Position numbers and translations under genes: made by a program. This document shows positions 9,601 through 21,423 of a stretch of DNA of 64,000 nucleotides, one piece after another. Position 1 is the stretch's first letter, and every line of letters begins with the position of its first letter. The stretch is from Kalaharituber pfeilii. Its lineage: Eukaryota > Ascomycota > Pezizomycetes > Pezizales > Pezizaceae. Location of the stretch: contig WHUZ01000011.1 in the NCBI GenBank assembly GCA_015179045.1, forward strand, positions 806,001 through 870,000, read 5' to 3'. The notes beneath the pieces were generated by a model, which was given only the letters and a program-made list of their open reading frames with translations, was not told the DNA's origin and searched no databases.

Positions 9601-12600
9601 ATGGCAGATTCGGATCAATCCCATCACAGCATTCACGGCGAATCTGGAATGACCTCCAATGTTAACAACGACGGATCTGCATATTATGAAAGAATGGAAA
9701 ATAATATGAGCACACTCGGTACAACAGCTCATCATGATTCTGGACAACAGAATGTTAGTGCACAATTCAATCCTGATATGTGGTACTTGCAACAGGACTC
9801 TCAGCAGCAGCAGCAACAGCAACAGCAGCAGCAACTTTATTCGCAAGCATATGGGCAAGGCGAGGCCGAGTATGGGAACGACTGGCAATTTGCAAGTGGA
9901 TTTACACCTCATGAACTCCAAGCTTTTGTGCCTCAATACCAAGGGCAGCAGCAGATGCTCCAACAGCTTCAAAGAAATCAGAGAAACCCAGTTTCCCAAT
10001 CATTGATATCTCAAACTTCTGATACCCAACGGTCTTTACTGCCACAACAGTCCCCACCAGAAGCCAAATCACAGTCTGTGCAAAGACCGCATGTCCAACA
10101 GCAACAGCAACCGCAACCGCAACCACAGCAACAACCACAGCAGCAGCAACAGCAAGTACAGGTCCAACCGCCATCAAGGCTTAAGGTACAGCCGCAGAAT
10201 GCCCCACAGTCATCAAAACCGCAGTCACAGCCATATGCCCAAACAAAAGTTCGATCCCCAGTGCAGCAGCAACCAGAGCCAGCATCCGTGAAGTCCAATA
10301 CTGACGCTAAACTCCAAGCTATTGAATCCACAGAGACATCTGCACTGTCATCTCCAATGTCTAGTGTTGAAGAGCCTGCTCCGGATGTGAGTGCTAAGAG
10401 GAAGCCTTCAAGATCCTTGATCGCAGCTACGCCAACTGTGCGTACTGTCCCGGATCGGACCATTTACAAGGGAAGGTCGGACTTTCGCCCAAAAACTTCC
10501 ATACCTCAAAATATATCCGCTGAGGAGTATGCAAAGCAATGCTGCCAAGCAGCCATAAACAGCCGTTTATCGCCTTTCGTACTCCATCCAGGTGAATATC
10601 AGATGCTTAGAGAGTACATAAATCACCTACAGGTCACTATATACCTCAATATTCGAAATGGTATTCTTCGGCTCTGGCAGAGAAACCCTTTAGTAAGTGT
10701 CACACGTGAAGAGGCTGCAGGCTGTGCCAAAGATTACAGATTTTTCGACGTTGCCGATATAGCATATGAATGGCTTATACGTAACGGCTATATTAACTTT
10801 GGCTGCATTGAAGTTCCAAATAGCCTGTCTGCAAATCAGATTACCAGTCTCAAAAGGAAAAGAATTGTGGTCGTAGGTGCAGGTATAGCGGGCTTGGGGG
10901 CATCCCGGCAGTTGGAAGGGCTTTTCAGTCAGTTTGGAAGAGAGTTTGGGCCGAGCGAGGGTCCGGTGGAAATAATTGTGTTGGAGGGGAGAGGGAGAAT
11001 TGGAGGGAGGGTGTATTCTCATCCACTACACGATCAGGATGCATCCAAATTGGGTGATGATAAACGAGCTACTGCAGACCTTGGAGCTTCAATCATCACG
11101 GGCTTTGATAATGGCAATCCATTGACGGTTCTGATACGAGGTCAATTGGCATTGAATTACCACAGCCTACATGATAATTCACTGATATTTGACTCTGACG
11201 GAACGGTTGTTGATAAGACAAGAGATGCTTTGACAGAGCGATTATATAATGATATACTTGACCGGGTAGCAGTATTCAAGAAGAAGCCTACTGTCGAAAA
11301 GACCGTGGAAGGAGATAAGGAGCTGATTGAGGCAGGCAAGGATCCAGTTGGAGAGGGTGGACGATTGATCTCTAAAATTGAAGAAAATGAGGTCGTTGAA
11401 TTACCACCAATGCCGCCGTCTCCACCAAGATCCGGAGGATCCCCATTCTCAGCGGAGGTTGACAGGCTTACAGGAAAACCTACTAGTGCCACTGGATCTA
11501 GTGCTAGAGTGCCCGTGGTTGAGCAGCTCCGAAAGCTGAAGTGGGAAGTGAAAGAGTGTGTTGCCAAAAATGCAACATTTGAACTTAAGCCCCAGGGCTC
11601 TGATCCACAACACCCCATATTAGGGAAGACAATGGATGCCGTCCTCGAGCAGTATCAGAAACTTACAACCATAACACCATTGGATCTGCGACTGATTAAC
11701 TGGCATTATGCAAATCTGGAGTACGCCAATGCCGCCAATGTTGATAAGTTAAGCTTAGGTTCATGGGACCAAGATGATGGAAATGAATTCCGTGGTGCCC
11801 ACGCCATGTTGATTGGTGGATATACACAGGTTGCAAGAGGATTGTGGCTTAGCCCAAGGAAACTAAATGTGAGAACAAAGCATGTGGTGAAAAAAATAAA
11901 ATATCACGACGGGGAGCAGGTTAGAGTTGAATGTGAAAATGGGACTGTTATAAATGCAGACAAAGTTGTGGTCACATTACCTTTAGGTGTATTAAAAGCT
12001 GGCACTGTGGAGTTTGACCCCCCATTTCCGGAATGGAAACAGGGTGCAATCAACAGGCTTGGTTATGGCTTATTGAACAAAGTAATGACGCCCACCCTTC
12101 GAGTATTTTGAAGTAGAAGTTAACTCTAGTCACAGATTGTCTTGGTTTTCAATGAAGTATTCTGGGATGCAGGAAATGATATGTTTGGATTGCTACGCGA
12201 TCCAATTGGTGACCCAATGAAACAAGCAAGCTATGAGCAAAGACGAGGTAGCATTTACCCTATAAAAGACCAAGAAATGCTTGACTGATAAGCAATTGTG
12301 CAGGTCGGTTTTATCTGTTCTGGAACTGTACCGAAGCATGTGGCCGGCCTATGCTAGGTAGGACTATGATGTCATTCGGCTTGTGGTATGTATGATGCTA
12401 ATCAGAACATAGTCGCTTTGATGGCTGGCGAGGCGGCTTTACAGGCCGAGGCCGAAGATGAAGAATCAATCATCCGTGAAGTAATGGCTGAATTGTCCAA
12501 GATTTACCCCTCCATAAAGCTTCCTCAGCCTGTCGAGACAATCATCACACGATGGGAGAAGGATGTGTACTCCAGAGGATCGTACTCCTATGTTGGCCCA

Positions 12601-13383
12601 GAGGCTACTGGAGACGACTACAACTTACTTGCGAAGCCAGTTGGAGACAGCCTCTTCTTTGCAGGAGAGCATACATGCGGTACTCACCCTGCTACTGTCC
12701 ATGGTGCTTATATCAGTGGCCTCAAAGTTGCTGGAGATGTCATGAATTCGCTGCTTGGGCCGATCAAAGTTCCAAGCCCATTAATACCTCCTAAACCTAA
12801 GTATGAGGGAGTTTATGCTTCTGTTGCTGGACAGAAGAGGAAAGCGGAACGCTCTGCTGTAGAGCGAGCGCGTGAACTGAAGGAGGCACGATTAGGAAAG
12901 TACGAGGAGGCCCTCAAGGAAGCCCTTCACGAGGCTCTGGGCGAACGGCCATCAAAACCGTTCCGGTCTGGTGCGAATCCGTTCCTTTTATACCAAAAAG
13001 ATCACTGGTTCAGATGCAAAGCGAAATGTGACGAGGCCCGCAGAAAAGCCACAGGTAACCCTGAGGATAGGGCTACTCGAAACGAAGTTCGGGCGGCCCT
13101 TGGCCTCATGTGGAGGGAGGCACCAGAGGAAGAAAAGAAGCCATATCTTAATGAAACTGAGAACAATAAGAAGAACAACACACAAGCCGTTCAGGAATTC
13201 AAGAAGAGGCTGCAATCATGGGATGAAGCAGCGGAGAAGTTTACGAAAGAATGGAAGGAGAAGAACCCGAGTATCCCCGACGAGGAGGAGAAAGAGGCAA
13301 TGAGATTGGCGGAAATAGAAGTTGCGGAGGTGAAAAGGAATAGGAAACTAAATGGGTTCATGGATGACAGTGACGACGACTGA
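9601..13383 (+). CDS. LSD1/KDM1-type histone lysine demethylase with SWIRM, amine-oxidase and HMG-box domains
   Basis: Exons 9601-12081, 12136-12247, 12304-12357 and 12413-13383 join in frame to 1205 residues. The N-terminal ~300 residues are Gln-rich (a Q run near residue 70) and low complexity. A SWIRM domain follows at about 304-404 (SPFVLHPGEYQMLREY...). Then comes a flavin amine-oxidase fold beginning RIVVVGAGIAGLGASRQLEG (near 420) with ILEGRGRIGGRV. The lysine ending exon 1 (LGYGLLNK) matches the flavin-contacting lysine of human LSD1. The C-terminal half has RGSYSYVGPEATGDDY and FFAGEHT. An HMG box (about 1062-1145) and acidic tail end the protein. It should remove mono/dimethyl marks from histone H3 in the nucleus. 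An insertion of about 80 Pro/Ser-rich residues sits where animal LSD1 has its Tower. Start at 9601 preferred (A at -3, G at +4); an in-frame ATG lies at 9595. Confidence 0.93.
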
Positions 13384-16061
13384 GGTCAAATTATTACTCC
13401 CTTCAACTCGAATTGCCCATGACCCTAAGCAACCGGTAAACTGATTTGCGCCTCAATGTGCAGGAGGGGCTTCCGTAGTGTTACATTGGAAGACACCATG
13501 TATAAGTATCCAATCTGCTTTTATATTGTACTTTTTTAAAGATGATGATTTTGTCATAACCCGCTTTGTTCATTTCTTGATTCTTTTATTAAACACTTTT
13601 GTATCACTATTCATTTCTTTTATTCACCAAAATGTTCTCATTATTACCATTTCATAGTTACATCTTCTCAGTATCGTCCTCAATAATCTCCATAATAGGA
13701 CTCTGCTTTTCATCTTTTCTTGCTTTGCCTTGCATTCGCATATTTGTACAATCCTAGTGTTTGTATCCGTGAGAATAGGGTGGTGAATGTGAATGTGGTA
13801 TAGGAAGGGAAGGATTGACGGGGACTATTTATACTGACTACATTTATATATTTCACTGCATGTACTTAGGCCGGAGCTCAGTGTACACATGGATTCGAAG
13901 TTTATTAACCGTCCGCTATATTCACAAGTAGTAAAGATTACATCTTAAGTCACATTTCAGTAAACCTCTGAGGAGCTCCATTTCTGCACCAACTCTCCAC
14001 GATAGCGAAGAGACTAAGTGTGAGACTAAAGGTGCTGGAGTTTATGCAGCGACCAGCTCAGTTGGTATACACACGTTTGTGAGCCTAAGCAGAAGAAAAT
14101 GTTGGGCTAAGTTAAAATCCAGCACGCAGAGAGATCAAGAGATGGATTTAGCTGCTCGGTCACTATAAATGCGCCACCACACATATGCACCTACTCGCGG
14201 ACATTCGCCTTTCCATGTACGAGCTGTGTTATGCATGTTCAGAGTGACCGAGACCGAATGGCGCTGAGACTATATCGCTTATGGCGAATAAGATGTGTAT
14301 ACAAAAGTAAAGTACGTACTGTATGCAAGAGAAATCGGGAGGGTCCAAGCATGAGGTTATACAGGATAGGTACTTACAAGAGAGTATAATTGTTTGCTAT
14401 GAAGATCTATCTGTTTGAACATGAAAGTAGGTATAGATGATCAGTAGGTCTGTTGGCCTCATGTTGCTAAAGTAGCTTGTCCTAACAGTGAGCAAAAAAC
14501 ATGATCGATTAACAAGATACAACGCGAGATGTGAGGTGCGAGAACAGAGCACATAGCCATTGTTCTCATGAGAAAAGTGCGCATCCGTTTACAGCTTAGT
14601 CCAGCCGAGGGGGGCAGCAAAATGGGAGGGTTTAATGTTACTCTTAAGTCGCTTTGCTGTACTGTGATGCCAGATGGGGGTGGGGGGGGCTTGTCTTTTC
14701 TTTTTCTTTTTTTTCTTCTTTTATATTTTTCGTCTTTTCTGGAACACGCATTACGAGGTATTTAACTGGGATAATTAGAGTAGATCAGGAAGGAATTGAA
14801 GCGGAAGGTTTTTGTGGATGCAAGATCTGGGAGTGAAGGTTGCTGGGCATTCACTCCCCATAGGATGTAGAGTACTTGAGCACGGTTGCTGCCTGCAGGG
14901 GCACTCAGTACTTCAGGCTCAAGAGCGACAATCGTGCTGTGCAGTGCAGAGGGGCTGGTGTCAGGCAAAGCGACAAACAAGAGATTGCGACAACTGTTTA
15001 CCCTTTGCTGTCATACGGTTGATGGCGGGCTTCTCTTCTCACGATCTTCGGGGGGGGCTTGGGGGGCTTGATGCGATGCCGACTTATGCAGCAAGCTGCA
15101 ATTGGGGCATGTAGAGTAGCATACATAATCAGTGCATGCAGTGCATACGTGGTGGAAGCAAACATCCCACGGAACAATCGGTCCATTGCGCTATGCATAG
15201 CGCCCCGCTGCGTGCTCGCCCGTATGCATCGCGTCCACTGATTGCTTCACCGTCACTAATTTTCTCGCGGGCCAAGGGCGCAGGTATAGCAAGGTGCCCC
15301 GTCAGCGTGAAAGGCGTGCGCCGCCCGCCCGCCCGCCCGCTATCATCACTCGCGACGCCGCTGGGCCTTCGCCTGCTCACGAGCCCGCTCCCCCCCCCTA
15401 GCCCAGTGCTGCCGCACGCATCTGGCCGCCCTGCCTAATACCGTCCCCGTTATCCCACCATCCGCTGCCCGCTGGCCAGAAACCAGGCTGGACAAGCGAA
15501 AAGGTTCATAGCCCAAACCCAAGCCCTCGCCCCCCTCGCTCCGCTCATCGGTCCTCCCGTCCTGCACACCCCCAATCAACCTTCTCCTTCCCTCCATCAC
15601 ACATACGGACGCCGTTAATCCTCGAACACCCCCAACACTCTGACTTTTTACCGTTTGCATTCCAGGTGAATATATACTTCCTGCAGAATCATCACTTTTT
15701 ACATTTTGACTTCGGAATTCCCCTTCCCCGGATCTTACCTAACAAACCACAACGCAGCGTCCCCCCCCCCTCCCTCTTTTCCATCCCCTTCCCCGGTCCG
15801 CTCCCCTCCGTCTCCCCATTTACACTTTCTTTTGTTTCCTGGATACAGGGCTACGGCGGCGTCTCGGAAGTCATCTCGCATCTCGCTATCCAATTGAGGC
15901 GATAGGCGACTGCTGCTCCTTCCACTGCTGGTTCCAATTATCACTTCTGTGACAGCAACAAAGTTTGTGCTGAAGACAAACGCGTCATTACACAACAACG
16001 CCACGCCCTACGTCGCCAGCACTTTCGGCTTGCTGGAAACAGAAAAAGAAAAAAAAGAGGG

Positions 16062-16096
<35 letters not shown>

Positions 16097-16178
16097 AACA
16101 CACACAACCTTCTAGGTACTCGGATCTCGGATCGATCCAGCATACAGCCTCTCTTAAACCCCACAACTCCATCGTACA
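13384..16178. other. Intergenic, no gene seen
   Basis: About 2.8 kb. The left half is AT-rich. The right half (15130-15660) is GC/CT-rich with overlapping ORFs on both strands and no protein signature. An A-run of about 32 nt at 16062-16093 lies in the probable 5' UTR of the next gene. Short stretches resembling a tRNA A box near 14053 lack a B box. Confidence 0.5.
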
Positions 16179-17669
16179 ATGGCAGGTCCGAAGCGCAAGC
16201 GAGCTGCCGCAACACATACAGGCGGTGATTCTGATGCCGAGGGAGATCGTGATGGGGAATTCGTCGCTGAGGATTGGTATACGGAAGGAGGCGTGTCGAC
16301 GGAAATGACTGTTACCCCAGCGGAATGCCCATTCACCGTAGAATACAGACAGGCAAAGAAGCCATTGAAGGGGAAGAAGGCCAAAAGGCATAAGACGGGA
16401 CCTACGTCAAACACCGGACCTCCACCAGCACAGCAATTGGATCAGGAACCACCAGAGGACACGACTGTGTTTACAGTAAAACCAAAGAAGCAATGGGACA
16501 GCTTGAAGAAGTATAGGAATTTTGTTGGTAAGTCTCGAATTACCAGTCATTGGGATTTATTCTAGTGTACATTCCGCGAAGTAGTTTACTCTTGTCATTT
16601 TGGGAGCTATCCTTAGTGGTATTTGTCAGGCCACTATTCCTGAATCCTCGTGTTCTAACTTCTTGAATAGTTGGCAATGAAAATTTTGCGCTCAACGAAT
16701 ACATCTTCGTTAGCCACAGTAACACTCCAACGGATGTCCCAGAGCTGGATGAGCAAAAGTTTTGGGTTGCTAGGGTGCTAGAGATCAGGGCCGTGGATGA
16801 AGCGCACGTTTATCTGCGTGTCTACTGGTTATATTGGCCCGAGGAGCTTCCAGGCGGACGGCAACCCTACCATGGACAAAAGGAACTCATAGCGAGCAAC
16901 CACATGGAGATTGTAGATGCAATGACAGTTAGTGGGCGAGCACATGTCAAGCACTGGATGGAACTAGATGAGGATGAAGAGCTCCCTGACCTTTACTGGA
17001 GACAGAAATTCGATTTCCCTACACAGACGTTGATGGTATGTTGATTCTTGACAAATTAGTTAGAACTGTTACAAGGCTAACATGCGCCCTCTTTAAACTA
17101 TTCAGGAAGTACGAGAACACTGCAAATGCCACCGATACTACAACCCTGACAAATTGATGTACGGCTGCCCGCATTGCAAGACGTGGCTACACGAGGAATG
17201 TGTGCAGGAAGATATCAAACGCAAAGCATACGCCAAGACGCTCGAGGAGGAAGGCGAGGAAGCCCTCAAGAATGCGCTTGCAGCCATTGATATTGATGCT
17301 CCCCCGCCACCGCCTGCAACCACGTCCAAGAAGAAAGGCAAGAAGGGATCTACCGCTGCCCAAAATGGTAAAGGGAAAGCTTCCCTGACCAAGGATGTAC
17401 ATAACCCAACGATAGAGCAGCTGGATAAGATGTTTGAGGTTATCATTACTGTGAACAATGGCGGACAGGCTACTAGGGCTTTAATAAGAGATATTAGGCC
17501 GAAGGTGGGTGATGAGGAGGGAGACGCTGAAGAGGAGGCAGATGCAGATGCCGAGGCTGAGGATGCCGACGGCGACGGGGAGAAGGCAGAGAAAGCTAAG
17601 AGGAAGAAGGCGAGGAGGGAGTGGGAGGAGGATGTGTTGTGCCTGCTGTGCAACAAGGCAATTTACTAA
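16179..17669 (+). CDS. BAH-PHD chromatin protein (EPR-1-like candidate)
   Basis: Exons 16179-16527, 16671-17035 and 17106-17669 join in frame to 425 residues. A basic N-terminus (MAGPKRKR) is followed by a BAH domain at roughly residues 110-235 (NEYIFVSH, FWVARVLEIRAVDEAHVYLRVYW, SNHMEIVDAMTV). A zinc finger then begins CKCHRYYNPDKLMYGCPHC KTWLHEEC. The last zinc pair (CLLC) comes only at the very C-terminus, after a ~145-residue insertion that is Lys-rich and then strongly acidic (EEEADADAEAEDADGDG). A BAH followed by PHD is the architecture of Neurospora EPR-1, a reader of H3K27 methylation; I infer a similar nuclear role but cannot prove orthology. ATG at 16179 has A at -3 and G at +4. Confidence 0.85.
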
Positions 17670-18726
17670 GATTTGTTTTGGTATTCAAGATGAGATTGCT
17701 GATCGGATGCGGTAATGAGAAACAGAGCAGTTGATTGGTGGCTTATTCATATTTCTCTTCTCTTTCTTTTTTTTTCTCTCTTTTTCTCATTGCTAGTGGC
17801 TATGTTCTATGCTCTTTTCTACTTGTGAGAATAGGGCTTGCTCGACTGCCTGCTTGCATGATTGATTGAAAGTGTGGATTTTACGTGTTGTGATGTGATT
17901 ACATTATGCAGGGCTTAGGGATGGTGAGGAAGGAATTAGATCTGTATATTCCTCGTACATACGTACATACGGGGGGTTAGTGAAAAGCAGGTCTGCAGTG
18001 GGAGACGAGGGCATCATGGAGGGTTAATTGATTGAGGTTGAGGTTTGGTTTGGAATTTTAAAGACGATTCAATTGCTGTATTATTTACACATGTTTTTTA
18101 TGTATTGCAAAAGTAGCTAGGTATCTTGCTTTTGGTGCAAACTGTTCGCTGTGTTCACGTGTGCATGTGCGTAGTATCATAGTGCCGAGTTTCGAGTCCT
18201 TGAAGGTGGTATATTAGGTGTGTGAGATGTACAGTTGTAGATGTCTTTGTGGTTTGGCTCGAAACTGGGCTTGAAATTCGAGTAGTGTTGATAAATATAC
18301 ATAAAAAGTTTTTGTCATGGCTCAAATTCATAAATGCTGGTACTATGCTATTCTTTTCAGACTTTGGGAAGTGATTACTATGGAGAAATACTTGAGGTTG
18401 TAGAAATCGTTGAGGGTAATAATGTCAGCATGTAACTCACTGCACTTCAAGGTACTTGGATTGAGACAAGCTACATCCATGTAACGTTTACATGCTCAAC
18501 TTCCATTAATGTAAGTTACCAAGAAGAGATCCTCTCCTTGAGGTTTCAGCTTAATACTGAATGTAATTCTGTTTCCTCCCCTCCTCCTCCTCATCCTTAA
18601 GTTCTCCGCATATTTGTTCATCAAAGCATGTGGATATTCCCGTTTTAGCCCCTTCCAAAACTCATCCCCTGCCCCATTCCAACTTCTAATTCCCAATCTT
18701 CCATCTCCACCTCCGCCCGCTCCCCA
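17670..18726. other. Intergenic, no gene seen
   Basis: About 1 kb. The first part is T-rich just after the BAH-PHD stop (likely 3' UTR and polyadenylation region). The rest has no supported ORF. Confidence 0.4.
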
Positions 18727-20098
18727 ATGCCTCCTCCTGCCCTCCACAACCCACAACTTACCCCGCCTCCTCCCCGCAAACTCTACATCACCACCTCTGC
18801 ACCCCCCATCTGGCGCTTTCTCCTCTCCCTTCGCCCTCCAGCGTCCAACGTCGCCGCCCCTTCTTCTGCTTCAGGTCCAAACACAATAAATCCCGTCTTG
18901 GTCCCGATCCCAACGCCTCCCTCCGCTCTCCTAGCCTTGTGCGGTGCGGACGTGGATATGTGGATCCCAAACTCCGCGCGTGGGGGTGGTGTGGGCGTGG
19001 TGTTGGATACATATAAACCTCATGGGGCCTTGAGTTTGGGGGGTCCAGCTTCAAGTGTTGAAGCAAACCTCGACAACAACTTGGGTGCCCGGGTCGGTGG
19101 TAATGGGGAGAAAAATGCCGCGCAGGGACCAGAGGGAGAGGCAGAGGATCTTGAGGAAGAAGAGGGTATCAATGACGTTATCTTCCGCGCTCTCAATGTC
19201 ACCAATTCGACTTCTTCGCGGCAGGGCCCAGGGCAAGAGGCCAAAACGACAGCAGTGGAAGCAATTACGACAGTGGTGATTGCAACAATAAGTCTAGCAC
19301 GGCTGGCAAAGTTGCAGATTGGGTATTTAGCGCCCCCTCAAGCTCAGTTTCTTCTCAATCATAAATATATCCTATTTCCTCTATTCATACTATGCTTCTA
19401 TTGCTTGGTATGGGGTATAGTATACATAATATGGGTACCTATTACACATGTAACGAACATTGATTCAACAGCCCCAAGATATAATTCAGCACAATGAAAT
19501 ACCTTGCATTTGCCAAATTGGGTCTTAACACTAAACAGGCTCTACTTCTCCCCTCACCAACAGGATAACCACCAGCACCAACTCCCTACAACAAACGATG
19601 CAGCCATCAGCATTCTCCTCATGCCTGTCGACGCTCCTCACGATCTTATGCCTGCATTAGACAAGCTTGTAGGCGAGATTGAGATCCAGAGGCAGCAGAA
19701 AGAGGCACGAAGACTTCAGCAACAACCGCAGCAAAGACACGTGACCAACGGAGGTCGAGGTAGTAGTGGGGCTGGTGAAATAAGCGACACACAGAGGCTC
19801 AGCCAGCAGCAGCAACAAAAGTATCTGAAGCTGCTGTCGCTCATGAGTAGTCAGCCTCCGTTGAGGTTGCATAGTTGAGACATCCCTCTCTCACCCCTTC
19901 ACCTCTTATGCGGAAAGAAAACTAACGTGTGACATCCTAGCAACGTACGTGCTACATGATATGTACCCCTCCATAGAGGCGCTGGCGCGGGACGTCACAA
20001 TTGAAAAACTTAGGATGGTGGTGGGAGAGAGGAAGGGAGAGCAGGAGGAGGCAGAGAGGGTTGTGAGCTTTCTGGAGAGAGATTGGGAGATTCTGTAG
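18727..20098 (+). CDS. Hypothetical protein, Pro/Gln-rich with C-terminal coiled coil
   Basis: I do not recognise this gene. The best model is exons 18727-19322, 19539-19873 and 19941-20098 (362 residues, in frame). The first acceptor follows TTAACACTAAACAG. The second intron has a CTAAC branch but a weak GTTGAG donor (alternatives at 19847 and 19850 give the same phase). The N-terminus is Pro-rich (PPPPRKLYITTSAPPIWRFL). The middle has an acidic EAEDLEEEEG stretch and a hydrophobic helix TTVVIATISLARLAKLQIG. Then come a Gln-rich segment and a helical C-terminus (ALARDVTIEKLRMVVGERKG, SFLERDWEIL). If the first intron is not removed, a hydrophobic segment would be added at 19370-19440, but that is AT-rich and intron-like. 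It is convergent with the Oca2-like gene. Confidence 0.5.
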
Positions 20099-20285
20099 TA
20101 GCGGTATCAAATCGTCATATGTAGATAGTGGTGAATAGAACACAACTTATGGTAATTGGTGTTGGAATTCCTGTGCTCCTACGATGTATTAGGAATTGGC
20201 TGAGCGGAGTGGCGGGATGGGTGGGTGGATATATTTCCTTACAAGCACTGGTGAAATTGATACTTGCTCTATAAAAGTGGAATGT

Positions 20286-21127
20286 TCATGAAGGGGGGAA
20301 ATCAAAAGAACTATCGTGGCTTGCGTGCGGCGAAGCCTTTACGCCCTCCTCTCCCCCATTGCCATCCTGGGTCTGATCTTTCAGTTCCGCTAAAGGTACG
20401 GATGGGAGCGAAAGCATGGGCGGAATGGATGCGATCTCTTTGGGCGTGGTTTCTCTGTACTTAACACGCAGCCAGGAAGGAGCGTAGCGTTTGTCAAATG
20501 TGAGTTCAGGACTGAAAAGCTCGATGAACTACGTAGACCAAACGCATTAGTTACCCGTACTCTCCCACCTCCATCACATAACGATGGAAGGAGGAAGTGA
20601 AGGACAAACCTCCAAATCTGCCTCCCCTTTCTCTCCGGCATACCTCCCATACTCCGCAAACGTTGCCGCTAGACTCCATCCCATAAGGATCTTCCTCATA
20701 CAGGCGACCAGCACTCCTGCCCTGTGCTTGCCCTTGTTGCTGTGAATCAGTACCGGGTGGTTTCTCTTATCGAGTAGAATGAGGAGTGCATTCCGCATGC
20801 AGACGGGGTCGTTCTCGACGAAGGGCTCTTTGACTGGGGCGACGGGGAAGTGGTGGATGGTGAGCGGAGGAGTGAGGGTGGAAGCCCAGGCTTGGGTGGG
20901 GGGGAGGAGGGGCGTGTCGGAAAGGTATATGAGGGTGCGGAGGGAGAGGAGGGTCAGGAAGGGTGGTTGATGGGGAGAGGGTAGCCGGAGCGGTAGACGC
21001 CGGCGGCGACCATGGAGAAGGAGAGAGGAGGGATGATGGGGGAGGGGATGCTTGGTGGGAGTGCGGGTTGGGTGGAGTCGAAGTCAGAGTCGCGGGGACG
21101 GGGACGAGGATGGAAGAGCTCAGACAT
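20286..21127 (-). pseudogene. Oca2/Siw14-family protein tyrosine phosphatase-like protein, frame broken by one base
   Basis: Minus strand, exon 1 21127-20610 and exon 2 20528-20286 (intron GTTTGT...TACGTAG, phase 0). The family signature is clear: VYRSGYPLPINHP, then LRTLIYLSD, DKRNHPVLIHSNKGKHRAGV and MGWSLAATFAEYGRYAGEKG. The P-loop reads HSNKGKHR, so the catalytic cysteine of active family members is serine. This is the state of yeast Oca2, described as a phosphatase-like protein acting with Oca1 and Siw14. The frame shifts by -1 at a C run (GGG at 20961-20963 on the plus strand) between NHP and FLTLL; one more C restores it. Either a consensus error or a real lesion; the rest is well conserved, so I favour an error. 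The C-terminal tail (residues after PSWLRVKYRE) is low complexity. Confidence 0.75.
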
Positions 21128-21316
21128 GATGGTAGGCGATGATGTTAGGGACTGTGGTGGAGATGATAGATGGTGATCATGGTCAAGTTGAGGCCAGGGG
21201 GTATTGGTGAGGGCCGAGTTTTGGACTCGTCACGTGGAGATAAGATCAAAAATACCTGTTCCGCCGCCCTGTATCGGCAAGTGCCCTGCAGCTGGCCCGC
21301 ATGAAACAAATTAATA

Positions 21317-21421
21317 CAGTCTAACCTTGCAATATGATACCGGACCTCGTTATACCGGAAACCTTGCTATACCGGACAAAGTGCCGGATTTTTACTCGTC
21401 CGGTATAGCAAGGTTAGACGG
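21317..21421. mobile_element. 105-bp MITE with TA target duplication
   Basis: The ends CAGTCTAACCTTGCAATA and, from the right end, CCGTCTAACCTTGCTATA are inverted copies that continue into ACCGGAC, so most of the element can fold into a hairpin. The sequence TTATACCGG/CTATACCGG recurs in the centre. TA flanks both ends (21315-21316 and 21422-21423), as for Tc1/mariner. It lies in the divergent region between the Oca2-like and RRF1 genes. Confidence 0.75.
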
Positions 21422-21423
21422 TA

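Noticed and set aside
12388..12412. ATG at 12388 as start of a separate HMG-box gene
   Set aside because: Lies in the third LSD1 intron; splicing to 12413 restores the amine-oxidase sequence LVALMAGEAA.
14040..14110. tRNA-like sequence with AGCTCAGTTGGTA
   Set aside because: Resembles a D-arm/A box, but no T-arm GGTTCGA B box or acceptor stem pairing follows.
19370..19440. Apparent transmembrane helix in the unknown gene
   Set aside because: AT-rich segment between a good donor and acceptor; hydrophobicity is expected from any AT-rich intron read in this frame.
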